Source: Myxococcales bacterium (GTDB lineage: Bacteria > Myxococcota_A > Polyangia > Haliangiales > Haliangiaceae). From it: 49,551 nt of DNA. The notes below the pieces were generated by a model. The model was given only the letters and a program-made list of their open reading frames with translations. It did no database searches and was not told the DNA's origin. The translations under genes were made by a program, and so were the position numbers. The stretch covers positions 1 to 49,551 of the forward strand of contig CANKMW010000070.1 of NCBI GenBank assembly GCA_947483555.1. Reading direction: 5' to 3'. Positions 31,960 through 39,767 of this stretch are shown one piece after another (position 1 is the stretch's first letter; every line of letters begins with the position of its first letter).

Positions 31960-32781
31960 ATGTTCCTCCGCGCCCTGGCCGCCCTCGTCACCGTCGTGGT
32001 CCTCGGCTGCGCCAGCGCCAACATGGCCGGATCCGGAGACGCCGGTGACGGTGACGGCGGTGGTGATCCGATCGACGCGCCGGCCGGCATCGACGCCATC
32101 GATGCCTCGGTGTGCGCGCGCCAGCCGTGCGACATCCTCAGCCAGTGCGGCTGCGAGGGCACGCCCAACCAGCCGGTGTGCGACCTCGACTTCACGATGC
32201 TCACCCTCGGGACCACCAAGTGCCGCGCCAACAACTTCAGCGGCACCGAGGTGACGACGTGCACGATGACAACGACCTGCGGCCCGGCCCACGTCTGCGT
32301 CGGCGGTCGGTGTCGCAAGTACTGCGACGACGACGACGACTGCCCCGGCGCTGGCGGCCTGTGCAACATCGATCTGACCCAGGGCAACCCGGCCATGCCG
32401 ATCCCGAACGCGCCCACGACATGCTCGACCGACTGCGTGCCGACCACCGCGACCAACGCGACCTGTCCCGCGACCTGGGCCTGTCACGTCTACTTCGACG
32501 ATCCGACGCCCGGCACCGCCGGCGACGAGCGCTATCTCACCGACTGCAACGCGCCGCCCGCCAGCGGCGGCGCCGCCGGCGCGGTGTGCACCAGCAACAC
32601 CAGCTGCCAGGCCGGTCTCGACTGCGTCAGCCTCATGCCCGGCGGCCTGCAGTGCCGCCCGACCTGCTTGTGCCCGAGCGGCAACTGCGCGACCGGCACC
32701 TGTCCGGCGTCGACCGGCACCTGCCGCGGCTACACCACCCCGGTGGTGATCGGCACCCTGACCTACGGCGCCTGCTTCTAG
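31960..32781 (+). CDS. Cys-rich lipoprotein
   Basis: 273 aa. The signal peptide ends in VVVLGC (lipobox Cys17), then an Asp/Gly spacer (GSGDAGDGDGGGDPIDAP). The mature part carries more than 20 cysteines in clusters such as CARQPCDILSQCGC, CGPAHVCVGGRCRKYCDDDD, CTSNTSCQAGLDC and CLCPSGNCATGTC. This is a disulfide-rich extracellular protein of a kind common in myxobacteria; function unknown. Confidence 0.82.
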   Translation: MFLRALAALVTVVVLGCASANMAGSGDAGDGDGGGDPIDAPAGIDAIDASVCARQPCDILSQCGCEGTPNQPVCDLDFTMLTLGTTKCRANNFSGTEVTTCTMTTTCGPAHVCVGGRCRKYCDDDDDCPGAGGLCNIDLTQGNPAMPIPNAPTTCSTDCVPTTATNATCPATWACHVYFDDPTPGTAGDERYLTDCNAPPASGGAAGAVCTSNTSCQAGLDCVSLMPGGLQCRPTCLCPSGNCATGTCPASTGTCRGYTTPVVIGTLTYGACF

Positions 32782-32920
32782 CGGCTCGAGCAGTGAATCT
32801 CACGACCGGACACCGCTCGGTCTGAGCGAGCGGAGTACGTCCTCCGGATCGGTCACATCGTTGCGTCGGAAGTCATCGGGACAACCGCAGCCAAGCCGAT
32901 CACTCCCACGATCCGGTTGC

Positions 32921-33015
32921 CCTGAGCGAGGACGCGAAGCGGCCGAGTCGAAGGGGTGCATTTCGACGGAGTGCGTCCTTCGACTCGGTCTCGCTGGCGC
33001 TCGACCTCGCTCAGG
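32921..33015. repeat. Nested REP-like inverted repeat
   Basis: Outer arms CCTGAGCGAGG (32921-32931) and CCTCGCTCAGG (33005-33015); inner arms CCGAGTCGAAGG (32943-32954) and CCTTCGACTCGG (32977-32988). All are exact complements. It shares CTCGCTCAGGA and TTCGAC with the palindrome at 17888-17922. It may fold in the 3' ends of both convergent transcripts. Confidence 0.85.
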
Positions 33016-33032
33016 ACGAGCGGGGTGGGGGC

Positions 33033-33213
33033 GGTTTCGGTTTCGGTCGCGGTTTCGGTCGCGGTTTCGGTCGCGGTTTCGGTCGCGGTTTCGGTCGCGG
33101 TTTCGGTTTCGGTCGCGGTTTCGGTCGCGGTTTCGGTCGCGGTTTCGGTCGCGGTTTCGGTTTCGGTTTCGGTTTCGGTCGCGGCTTCGGTTTCGGTCGC
33201 GGTTTCGGTCGCG
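33033..33213. repeat. GGTTTC/GGTCGC hexamer array
   Basis: About 30 copies of six-base units, mainly GGTTTC and GGTCGC with single GGCTTC-type variants, in strict 6-bp register. On the minus strand, continuing in frame past the TAG of the VOC-epimerase gene, it reads as Ala-Thr-Glu-Thr repeats. Confidence 0.92.
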
Positions 33214-33221
33214 GACCGTGG

Positions 33222-33725
33222 CTAGCCTGCGGCCAGGCGGTCCATCGCCGCGACCAGCTCGGGCGGCGCCTGGACCAGCTCGATGAGCACGCCCTCGCCG
33301 CCCTGGGGCGCGTCGTCGGCGCCGCGGGGGTGGATGAAGCAGACCTCGAAGCCGGCGGCGCCGCGGCGGATGCCGCCGGGCGTGAAGCGAACGCCGCGGC
33401 CGCCGAGCCACGCCACCGCCGCCGCCAGATCGTCGATCCACAGCCCGACATGGTTGAGTGGCGGCAGGTGCACCTTGGGGCTCTTGTCGGGATCGATCGG
33501 CTCCATCAGATCGATCTCGACCCGCGCCGCGCCGCTGCCGCAGACCAGGATGTCCTCGTCGACGTTCTCGCGCTCGCTGCGAAACGTGCCGGTGACCTCG
33601 AGCCCGAACAGGTCGACCCACAGCCGGCGCAGGCCGGCCTTGGATGGCCCGCCGATGGCGAGCTGCTGCACGCCGAGGACCCGGAACGGTCGCTCGCCGG
33701 GGGCGCCGGCGCCGCCGGTGCTCAC
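33222..33725 (-). CDS. VOC-family protein, probable ethylmalonyl/methylmalonyl-CoA epimerase
   Basis: 167 aa from a GTG overlapping the ccr stop (GTGA, 33722-33725). One vicinal-oxygen-chelate unit: first half VLGVQQLAIGG to LWVDLFGLEVTGTF, second half LNHVGLWIDDLAAAVAWLGG to GEGVLIELVQAP. Methylmalonyl-CoA epimerases use His, Gln, His and Glu ligands. Here the histidine of the first strand is replaced by Gln (Gln20/21), while NHVG and IELVQ keep a His and a Glu. Coupling to ccr suggests it acts on ethylmalonyl-CoA, but another VOC reaction cannot be excluded. Confidence 0.82.
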   Translation of the reverse strand: MSTGGAGAPGERPFRVLGVQQLAIGGPSKAGLRRLWVDLFGLEVTGTFRSERENVDEDILVCGSGAARVEIDLMEPIDPDKSPKVHLPPLNHVGLWIDDLAAAVAWLGGRGVRFTPGGIRRGAAGFEVCFIHPRGADDAPQGGEGVLIELVQAPPELVAAMDRLAAG

Positions 33726-35002
33726 GCGCCGGCTCCGGCGGCGTGGGCGGCGCGCACGTCGGCGACGGTCTTCAGGCCCGGCCGGGGTGCGTTGACCAGG
33801 ATCGCCATGTTGCCGCTCGGGTGCTTGTTGTCGCGCATCAACTGGTGGCACTCGGCGGTGGCCGCGAACCCGAACGTGCGCGCCAGGCACGGATCGACCT
33901 TGCCCTCCGTCACCAGGCGGTTGACGCCGGCGGCCTGGTCGTCGTTGGCGAAGTGCGAGCCCTGCAGGCGCTTCTGCCGCATCCAGTGGTAGCGCAGGTC
34001 GAGGGTGGCGTTGTAGCCGGTGGTGCCGGCACAGATGACGATCATGCCGCCGGTCTCGCACATCATGCCCGAGGTCGGCAGCGTGCTCTCGCCGGGGTGC
34101 TCGAACACGATCACCGGACTCCGCTTCTCGCCGAGCGCCGCCCAGAACGCGGCGCCGAATGCGCGGGCGCCCTTGAGCCACAGGCCGTAGTCGAGCTCGT
34201 TGGTCCAGCGCGGCAGCGTGCCCCAGTGGTCGAACTTGCGCCGATCGATCACGCCGACCGCGCCGAGCTGCTTGCAGTACTCGACCTTGTTCTCGCCCGA
34301 CACCACCGCGACGGCACGACCGCCCGCCGCCTTGACGATCTGGATCGCCATCGAGCCGAGGCCGCCGGCGCCGCCCCAGATCAGGACCGGATCACCGGGC
34401 CCGACGACGTTGGGCGCCCAGCCATGCAGCATGCGGTAGGCGGTGGCGCCGACCAGCATGTAGGCCGCCGCTTCCTCCCAGGTCAGGTGGGCCGGCTTGG
34501 GCAGGCACTGGTGATCTTGCACCTTGGTGAACTGCGCGAAGCTGCCCCAGTTCGACTCGTAGCCCCAGATGATCTGTGAGGGCGCGAACATCGGGTCCTT
34601 GCCAGCGACCACCCACGGATCGTCGGGGCTCCAGGCCCCGCAGTGGAGGACGACCTCGTCGCCGACCTTCACGTTGCTGACCTCGGTGCCGACCTTCCAG
34701 ACCACGCCCGAGGCGTCGGAGCCGCCGATGTGGAAGTCCTCCTGCTCGCCCTTCTTCTGGCGCGCCTTGATGACGTCGACCGGGATGCCCATCGCGGCCC
34801 ACACGTTGTTGTAGTTGACGCCGGCGGCCATGACGTAGACCAGGACGTCACGCGGGCCCAGCTCGGGCACCGGCACGACCTCCTCGCGGAACGCGTCGGC
34901 CGGTTCGCCGAAGCGGTCGGCGCGGATCACCTGAGCCAGCATGCGGGGCGGTACGGTGCCCAGCTCGGGCAGCTCGCCGAGCGCATAGACGTCCTTGGTC
35001 AC
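33722..35002 (-). CDS. ccr: Crotonyl-CoA carboxylase/reductase
   Basis: 426 aa, full length. N-terminal MTKDVYALGELPELGTVP, then the MDR core with GVNYNNVWAAMGIPVDVIKA, EDFHIGGSDASGVVW, LHCGAWSPDDPWV and the NADPH-binding VLIWGGAGGLGSMAIQIVKA. The end HWMRQKRLQGSHFAND is typical of Ccr. Ccr reductively carboxylates crotonyl-CoA to ethylmalonyl-CoA, for acetyl-CoA assimilation or as a polyketide extender source. The GTG start has AAAGGA upstream and overlaps the regulator's stop (34999-35002). Confidence 0.95.
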   Translation of the reverse strand: MTKDVYALGELPELGTVPPRMLAQVIRADRFGEPADAFREEVVPVPELGPRDVLVYVMAAGVNYNNVWAAMGIPVDVIKARQKKGEQEDFHIGGSDASGVVWKVGTEVSNVKVGDEVVLHCGAWSPDDPWVVAGKDPMFAPSQIIWGYESNWGSFAQFTKVQDHQCLPKPAHLTWEEAAAYMLVGATAYRMLHGWAPNVVGPGDPVLIWGGAGGLGSMAIQIVKAAGGRAVAVVSGENKVEYCKQLGAVGVIDRRKFDHWGTLPRWTNELDYGLWLKGARAFGAAFWAALGEKRSPVIVFEHPGESTLPTSGMMCETGGMIVICAGTTGYNATLDLRYHWMRQKRLQGSHFANDDQAAGVNRLVTEGKVDPCLARTFGFAATAECHQLMRDNKHPSGNMAILVNAPRPGLKTVADVRAAHAAGAGA

Positions 35003-36480
35003 GGCGGTCCTTTCTTGATCGTCTTGATCGTCTTGATCGGTGGCGAGCGGTCGGCATCGACCAGGGGGCTGAAGAAGTTGTCTTTCTTGACGTTCTCGTC
35101 GACGACGATGGCGAACTTGTAGCTGGGCGCGGCGCGCTGGCTGCAGTCGGTGCGCTCGCAGAAGCGGCAGGTGACGCCGACCGGCACCGCGGCCCGGTCG
35201 CCGACCCGGGCGACGTCGTCGGCGTAGACCATGTGGCGGGCGTTGTCGGCGATGGTGCCGAGGCCGATCGAGTAGTTCACGCCGCGGACCAGCGAGCCGG
35301 CGGCGGGCTGCGAGATGACCTTGGCGAAGCAGAAGTAGGTCGCGCCGTCGGGCATCGCCGAGTACTGCTTGGTGATGAGCGCCGGGGTCATGAACGCGGC
35401 GTGCACCGCCCACTTCGGGCACGAGCCGTGGCCGTGCGGAAAGCGCAGCCCCGACGCCGAGTATCGCTTCGAGATGTTGCCGGCGGCGTCGACGCGCAGG
35501 AAGTGCAGCGGCAGTCCGGGCCGGCGCGGATCGCCGAGGTTGCACATGCGGTGGGCCACCGCCTCCCACGACGAGCCGAACAGCGCCACCAGCTTGGCGA
35601 CGTCGTAGCGGGTGCGCTGGACCTCGGCGAAGAACTCGCCGTACGGCAAGAGCAGGGCGCCGGCGAAGTAGTTGGCGAGGTGGATCCGGATCAGCCGCGG
35701 GGTCTCGGAGTGGCGGGGCGTGGTGGCGGCGATCAGGCGGGCGTCGAGGCCGCCGCGGGCCAGCACCTCGAGGCCGATGACGTGGGCGAGCTGGAACTTC
35801 AGCGCCTGGTCGGCGAGGTCGGTGGAGATGCGCAGCGTGCGGGCGACCGGATCGAAGGCGCGGACCACGGACGACGACCCGTGCGGCGCATCCATCGAGA
35901 CCGCGATGCCGAATTGCTCGGCGAGGACGGCGGCCAGCGACTCGGCCGGGAAGCGGCGCGGCAGCCGGGCCTGGGTGCGCACGTCGTCGGCGGCGGTCTC
36001 GAGCTCGGGGAAGAAGTTCTTGTGGCCCTCGAGAAAGTCGGTGACCTCGTCACCGGGGGCGTAGCCCATCGGCGGCAGCACGCCGGCCTCGAGCTTGGTG
36101 AGCGCGACGTCGAGCTGGGCGCGCGCGTTCTTGTAGAGGTGGAACAGCGCCGCGATCGTGGTGGCGACCCGCGGCTCGGCGCGCATGCGAGCGAGGTCGG
36201 CCTCGTCGAGCGACAGCGTCTGCGCGAGCGGATCGTCGAGCAGGTGGGCGAGCGCGTCCTCGGGCCGCGCCCCCGAGGCCTCGGCCATGAACTGTTCGAG
36301 ATCGGCGCCCAGCAGCTCCAGCGCGCGCAGGAGCAGCGGGAACTGCATCGTGCGGCGGCCCTTCTCGAGCAGGTTGAGGTAGGCCGGCGAGATGGCGAGC
36401 TGGCGCGCCAGATCGGCCTGCGACAGGTCGCGGGCCAGCCGGATCTGGCGCAGTCGCTGGCCGATGGTCGACGAGTCCAT
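34999..36480 (-). CDS. ScfR/RamB-type regulator (HTH_XRE + IrrE-like + DUF2083)
   Basis: 493 aa from the ATG at 36480. N-terminal XRE helix-turn-helix (IGQRLRQIRLARDLSQADLA, then ISPAYLNLLEKGRR), a central IrrE/ImmA-like domain in which HExxH is absent (FQLAHVIGLEVLA, NYFAGALLLPYGEFFAE), and a C-terminal DUF2083 domain with CRFCERTDCSQRAAP. This is the short-chain-fatty-acyl-CoA regulator (ScfR) family, including RamB, which controls acetate/propionate metabolism. Its position directly before ccr, overlapping by 4 nt, makes ccr a likely target. The C-terminus encodes a 9-bp triple repeat (IKTIKTIKK). Confidence 0.92.
   Translation of the reverse strand: MDSSTIGQRLRQIRLARDLSQADLARQLAISPAYLNLLEKGRRTMQFPLLLRALELLGADLEQFMAEASGARPEDALAHLLDDPLAQTLSLDEADLARMRAEPRVATTIAALFHLYKNARAQLDVALTKLEAGVLPPMGYAPGDEVTDFLEGHKNFFPELETAADDVRTQARLPRRFPAESLAAVLAEQFGIAVSMDAPHGSSSVVRAFDPVARTLRISTDLADQALKFQLAHVIGLEVLARGGLDARLIAATTPRHSETPRLIRIHLANYFAGALLLPYGEFFAEVQRTRYDVAKLVALFGSSWEAVAHRMCNLGDPRRPGLPLHFLRVDAAGNISKRYSASGLRFPHGHGSCPKWAVHAAFMTPALITKQYSAMPDGATYFCFAKVISQPAAGSLVRGVNYSIGLGTIADNARHMVYADDVARVGDRAAVPVGVTCRFCERTDCSQRAAPSYKFAIVVDENVKKDNFFSPLVDADRSPPIKTIKTIKKGPP
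35014..35040. repeat. Triple 9-bp repeat near the regulator's stop
   Basis: CTTGATCGT, CTTGATCGT, CTTGATCGG in tandem on the plus strand; in frame it encodes I-K-T repeats ending 13 nt before the stop. A likely slippage hot-spot that would only change protein length by three residues. Confidence 0.85.
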
Positions 36481-36537
36481 GACGGATGCTGCGGCGCGTT
36501 GTGAAGGCGCAACTAACGGGTACCACGAGGGAACCGC

Positions 36538-36555
36538 CGTTGACAACGGTCAACG
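36538..36555. promoter_or_regulatory. Palindromic operator candidate upstream of the ScfR-ccr operon
   Basis: CGTTGAC-AACG-GTCAACG, a perfect 7-4-7 inverted repeat about 58 bp upstream of the regulator's start. On the minus strand it overlaps TTGTCA (36541-36546), which has a weak TACCCG 18 bp downstream as possible -10. Position fits an autoregulatory site; it could instead be the end hairpin of the acyl-CoA synthetase transcript. Confidence 0.5.
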
Positions 36556-36578
36556 TTGGTGAGGCTGGTTCTCGGGAG

Positions 36579-38399
36579 TCAATCCTGATCGGCGGTCGCG
36601 CCGGCGGCGTAGAGGGCCTCGATCTGCGCCGCGTACTTCAACCCGATCGGCTTGCGGCGCAGCTTCATCGTCGGAGTCAGCTCGTCACCGCCGGGCAGCC
36701 ACTCGGTGGCCAGCACGGCGTGGCGCTTGATCTGCTCGACCCGCGCCAGGTGGGTGTTGGCGGCGGCGATGGCGCGGTCGAGCTCGGCCTTCACCTCGGC
36801 GGTCTCGATCAGGAGGCCCAGCGTCGGATCGAGGCCATGGGCCCTGGCGAAGGCGCCGGCGCCGTCGGGATCGAGCACCACGAGGGCCACGTTGTAGGGC
36901 CGGGCGTCGCCGATCACCACCGCCTGGCCGATGAGCGGGCTCGAGGTCTTGATGCGCGCCTCGATGTTGGCCGGCGACATGTTCTTGCCGGCGGCGTTGA
37001 TGATGAGCTCCTTCTTGCGATCGACGATGCGCAGGAAGCCCTCGCCATCGAGCTCGCCGATGTCGCCGGTCCGCAGCCAGCCGTCGGCGTCGATGGTCTC
37101 GGCGGTCTGCGCCGGCAGGTTGCGATAGCCGCGCATCACCAGCGGTCCGCGCACCATGACCTCACCATCGTCGGCGATCTTCAGCTCGACGCCCGGCATG
37201 GCCTTGCCGACGCTGCCGATCTTGATCCGGCCCGGGGGCATCGCGGTGGCGACGCACGACAGCTCCGACATGCCCCACACCTCGGCGATCGGCATGCCGA
37301 GGGCATGGAAGAACTCGAGCACCTCGCGGGCGGTCGGCGCGGCGCCGACGAAGAAGCCGCGTGCCTCACCGAGGCCGAGCGCCGCGCGCAGCGGCGCGAA
37401 CATCATCTGCTCGGCGCGCGCCACGCCCGCGGCCAGCGCCTCGGGCACCGGTTGCCCGGCCTGCTCGAGGCGGACCTTGGCCAGGCTGGCCTCGATGGCG
37501 CCCTTGATGGCGGCCTTGCGCTCCGGCGCCTCCCCGGCGAAGCGAGCCTCGAGCCCGGCCTTCAGCTTCTCCCACACCCGCGGCACGCCGGTGAACTCGC
37601 TGGGGCGGACCTCGATCGCGTACTCGAAGAGCAGGCGCGGATCGGGGCACGCCGTCACGGTGTTGCCGACGAACATCGGCAGGTAGTGGGTCGCCATGCG
37701 GTCGGCGATGTGGGCGTGGGGCAAGAACGAGATGACGCGCCCGTCGCGCTCGAGCGGCCGCGCCGCGACGAAGGAGCGCAGCTCGAACACCATGTTGCGG
37801 TGCGTGATCTCGACGCCCTTGGGCGCCCCGGTGGTGCCCGAGGTGTAGATGATCGTGAGCAGCGCATCGGGCGTGACCGCGCGCCAGGTGGCGTCGAAGT
37901 CGAAGTCGGCCGCCGCCGCGGCGTCGAGCGCGGCCAGCGACACCGTGCCCTCGGCCTCGCCGTCGACGAGCACGATCGTGCTGACCGCGGTGCCGGCGGC
38001 GGCGGCGCGCAGCAGCGGCAGGAACGCCGGCTGTGTGATCGCGATCCGCGCGCCGGCGTCGACGAGCAAGTGCCGGATCTGGTCGGCCGTCGACGTGTTG
38101 TAGATGGAGAACGGGACCGCGCCCAGGTGCATGGCCGCGGTGTCGAGCAGGTTGAACTCGGGCCGGTTGACGAGCAGGATCGCGACGCTGTCACCGGCGC
38201 TCACGCCCAGGCCAGCGAGGCCGGCGGCGTGGCGGCGGACGCGCTGGCCGTACTCGCGCCACGTGATCGAGGTGCCGTCGCCCTTGGTGCGCAGGGCGAC
38301 CACGTCGCCGCGCTCGGTGATGGTGCGCTGGAAGCCGGCGCACATGGTGTCGTCCAGAAACGCGGCGGGCGCACCCGCGAGCAGAGTCGTCCAGTCCAT
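36579..38399 (-). CDS. Long-chain acyl-CoA synthetase (AMP-forming)
   Basis: 606 aa. ANL-superfamily motifs: P-loop IIYTSGTTGAPKGVEITHRN, the FACS-type FLPHAHIADRMATHY, VWGMSELS and the hinge/lysine region GWLRTGDIGELDGEGFLRIV then DRKKELIINAAGKNMSP. Long-chain type by length and by the large insert after PRVWEKLKAGLEA. Activates fatty acids to acyl-CoA, feeding beta-oxidation and thus the crotonyl-CoA used by Ccr. GGAGG before the ATG at 38399 fixes the start. Same strand as and 98 bp upstream of the ScfR-ccr genes. Confidence 0.94.
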   Translation of the reverse strand: MDWTTLLAGAPAAFLDDTMCAGFQRTITERGDVVALRTKGDGTSITWREYGQRVRRHAAGLAGLGVSAGDSVAILLVNRPEFNLLDTAAMHLGAVPFSIYNTSTADQIRHLLVDAGARIAITQPAFLPLLRAAAAGTAVSTIVLVDGEAEGTVSLAALDAAAAADFDFDATWRAVTPDALLTIIYTSGTTGAPKGVEITHRNMVFELRSFVAARPLERDGRVISFLPHAHIADRMATHYLPMFVGNTVTACPDPRLLFEYAIEVRPSEFTGVPRVWEKLKAGLEARFAGEAPERKAAIKGAIEASLAKVRLEQAGQPVPEALAAGVARAEQMMFAPLRAALGLGEARGFFVGAAPTAREVLEFFHALGMPIAEVWGMSELSCVATAMPPGRIKIGSVGKAMPGVELKIADDGEVMVRGPLVMRGYRNLPAQTAETIDADGWLRTGDIGELDGEGFLRIVDRKKELIINAAGKNMSPANIEARIKTSSPLIGQAVVIGDARPYNVALVVLDPDGAGAFARAHGLDPTLGLLIETAEVKAELDRAIAAANTHLARVEQIKRHAVLATEWLPGGDELTPTMKLRRKPIGLKYAAQIEALYAAGATADQD

Positions 38400-38442
38400 G
38401 TCGTTCCTCCGGTCGCCGGGCCTGGTGCGGCCAGGCGTCGCG

Positions 38443-39702
38443 ATGATGAGATACCGTCGGCCTCTGGGCAAGCACCGCAGCGGGTTCGCGATCCTGGGCA
38501 CGCGTCGCATGGCGGCAGCGGCGCTGCTCGGCTTTGCGTCCGGGCTGCCGCTCTACCTGACCGGCATGGTGCTGGTGGTGTGGATGGCGGACGAGGGCGT
38601 CACCCTGAAGACGGCGGCTGCGTTTGCCTCGGTCGGGCTGCCGTACACGTTCAAGTGGGCGTGGGCGCCGCTGTTCGATCGCTTCGCGTGGCCGTGGCTG
38701 GGCCAGCGGCGAGGCTGGATCGTCGTGCTCGAGGTGGGGCTGATGGCGGCCATCGGCGCGCTCGCGATCGTCGGCATGGCCGCCGACGCCGAGGTGATCG
38801 CGGTGCTCGCGGTCACCGTGGCGCTGATGTCGGCCAGCCACGACGTCGTGGTCGACGCCTTCCTCGCCGAGTCGCTCGCGGCCCACGAACGGCCGGCCGG
38901 ATCGGCGGCGTACGTGCTCGGCTACCGCGCGGCGATGCTCGGCGTCGGCGGTGGCGGGCTCGTGCTCGCCGCGCACACGTCGTGGCCGACGGTCTACGTG
39001 GTCGCCGCGGCGCTGGTGCCGCTGGGCGCCCTCGGCGCGCTGCTCCTGCCCGAGCCGGCCGCGCCGCCGCGACCGCCGTCGCTGGTCGCCGCCGTCGCCG
39101 GCTCGGTGTGGGACCTGCTGGAGCGCCCGGGCCTGGTCGCGGTCGTGATCGCGGTCGCCACCTTCCGCTTCGGCGAGCACCTGGTGCTCCACGTCCAGGG
39201 CTACTTCCTGCTCAACGTGGCGGTCATCGACCTCGCGACCATCGGCTGGGTCACCCAGGCCGCCGGCTTCGCCGGCCTGGCCGCCGGCGGCGCGGTGCTG
39301 AGCGTGGCCGCGCCGCGACTCGGACCGCGGGCGTCGCTCTACATCTTCGGTGCCATCGCCGCGGCCGCCAACCTTGGCTGGGCGCTGCTGGCATGGGCCG
39401 GCGCATCGCTGCCCCTGTTCGTCGCGGTGGCGTTCGTCGATAGCCTCGGCACCGCGCTGGCGTCGGGCGCCTTCGTGGCCTTCCTGATGGGCCAGTGTTC
39501 GCCGGGCCGCGCCGCCACGCAGTACGCGCTGCTCAACGCGCTGTCGTCGGTCGGCGGCCGGGTGTTCGGCTTCACGATCGCGCCGCTGGTCGTGCAGCTC
39601 GGCTGGGCCGGCTTCTTCGCGGTCAGCGCGGGCATGATCGTGCCAGCGCTGGCGGCGTTCGCCATGGTGCCCCGCGAACGGTTCGGATCCGGATCCAACT
39701 GA
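38443..39702 (+). CDS. MFS transporter, AmpG-like
   Basis: 419 aa, about 12 hydrophobic segments. The N-terminal LLGFASGLPLYLTGMVLVVW and FASVGLPYTFKWAWAPLFDR are characteristic of the AmpG (muropeptide permease)/acetyl-CoA-transporter-like MFS subgroup. Shorter than E. coli AmpG (491 aa). Start at 38443 or the ATG at 38446. Divergent from the acyl-CoA synthetase with 43 bp between start codons. Substrate unknown: anhydromuropeptide is possible. Confidence 0.88.
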   Translation: MMRYRRPLGKHRSGFAILGTRRMAAAALLGFASGLPLYLTGMVLVVWMADEGVTLKTAAAFASVGLPYTFKWAWAPLFDRFAWPWLGQRRGWIVVLEVGLMAAIGALAIVGMAADAEVIAVLAVTVALMSASHDVVVDAFLAESLAAHERPAGSAAYVLGYRAAMLGVGGGGLVLAAHTSWPTVYVVAAALVPLGALGALLLPEPAAPPRPPSLVAAVAGSVWDLLERPGLVAVVIAVATFRFGEHLVLHVQGYFLLNVAVIDLATIGWVTQAAGFAGLAAGGAVLSVAAPRLGPRASLYIFGAIAAAANLGWALLAWAGASLPLFVAVAFVDSLGTALASGAFVAFLMGQCSPGRAATQYALLNALSSVGGRVFGFTIAPLVVQLGWAGFFAVSAGMIVPALAAFAMVPRERFGSGSN

Positions 39703-39748
39703 CGCCGGTGCTCTGGCCGCGCTCGTCCTCGCGAAGCGGCCCTCGGCG

Positions 39749-39754
39749 TAGCAT
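39749..39754 (+). promoter_or_regulatory. -10 candidate (TAGCAT)
   Basis: TAGCAT ends 13 nt before the ATG at 39768, predicting a leader of about 5-6 nt without a ribosome site. Confidence 0.3.
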
Positions 39755-39767
39755 CATCACGCCACCC

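Larger units (their letters stand above)
32782..33221. other. Repeat-rich intergenic region
   Basis: 440 bp between the convergent lipoprotein and VOC-epimerase genes. It has a short CGCTC/GAGCG palindrome near 32813-32828, the REP-like nested inverted repeat at 32921-33015 and the hexamer array at 33033-33213. Open frames across it on both strands consist of dipeptide repeats and are not credible as separate genes. Confidence 0.7.

Noticed and set aside
33033..33213. Possible CRISPR-like array
   Set aside because: Units are 6 bp with no unique spacers; this is a microsatellite. The arrays at 48589-48738 and 237-345 fail for the same reason.
32800..33621. Minus-strand frame with Arg-Asp-Arg-Asn repeats across the hexamer array and into the epimerase
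   Set aside because: The array is stop-free in many frames. The overlapping epimerase frame has clear VOC motifs and coupling to ccr, so this frame is a shadow.
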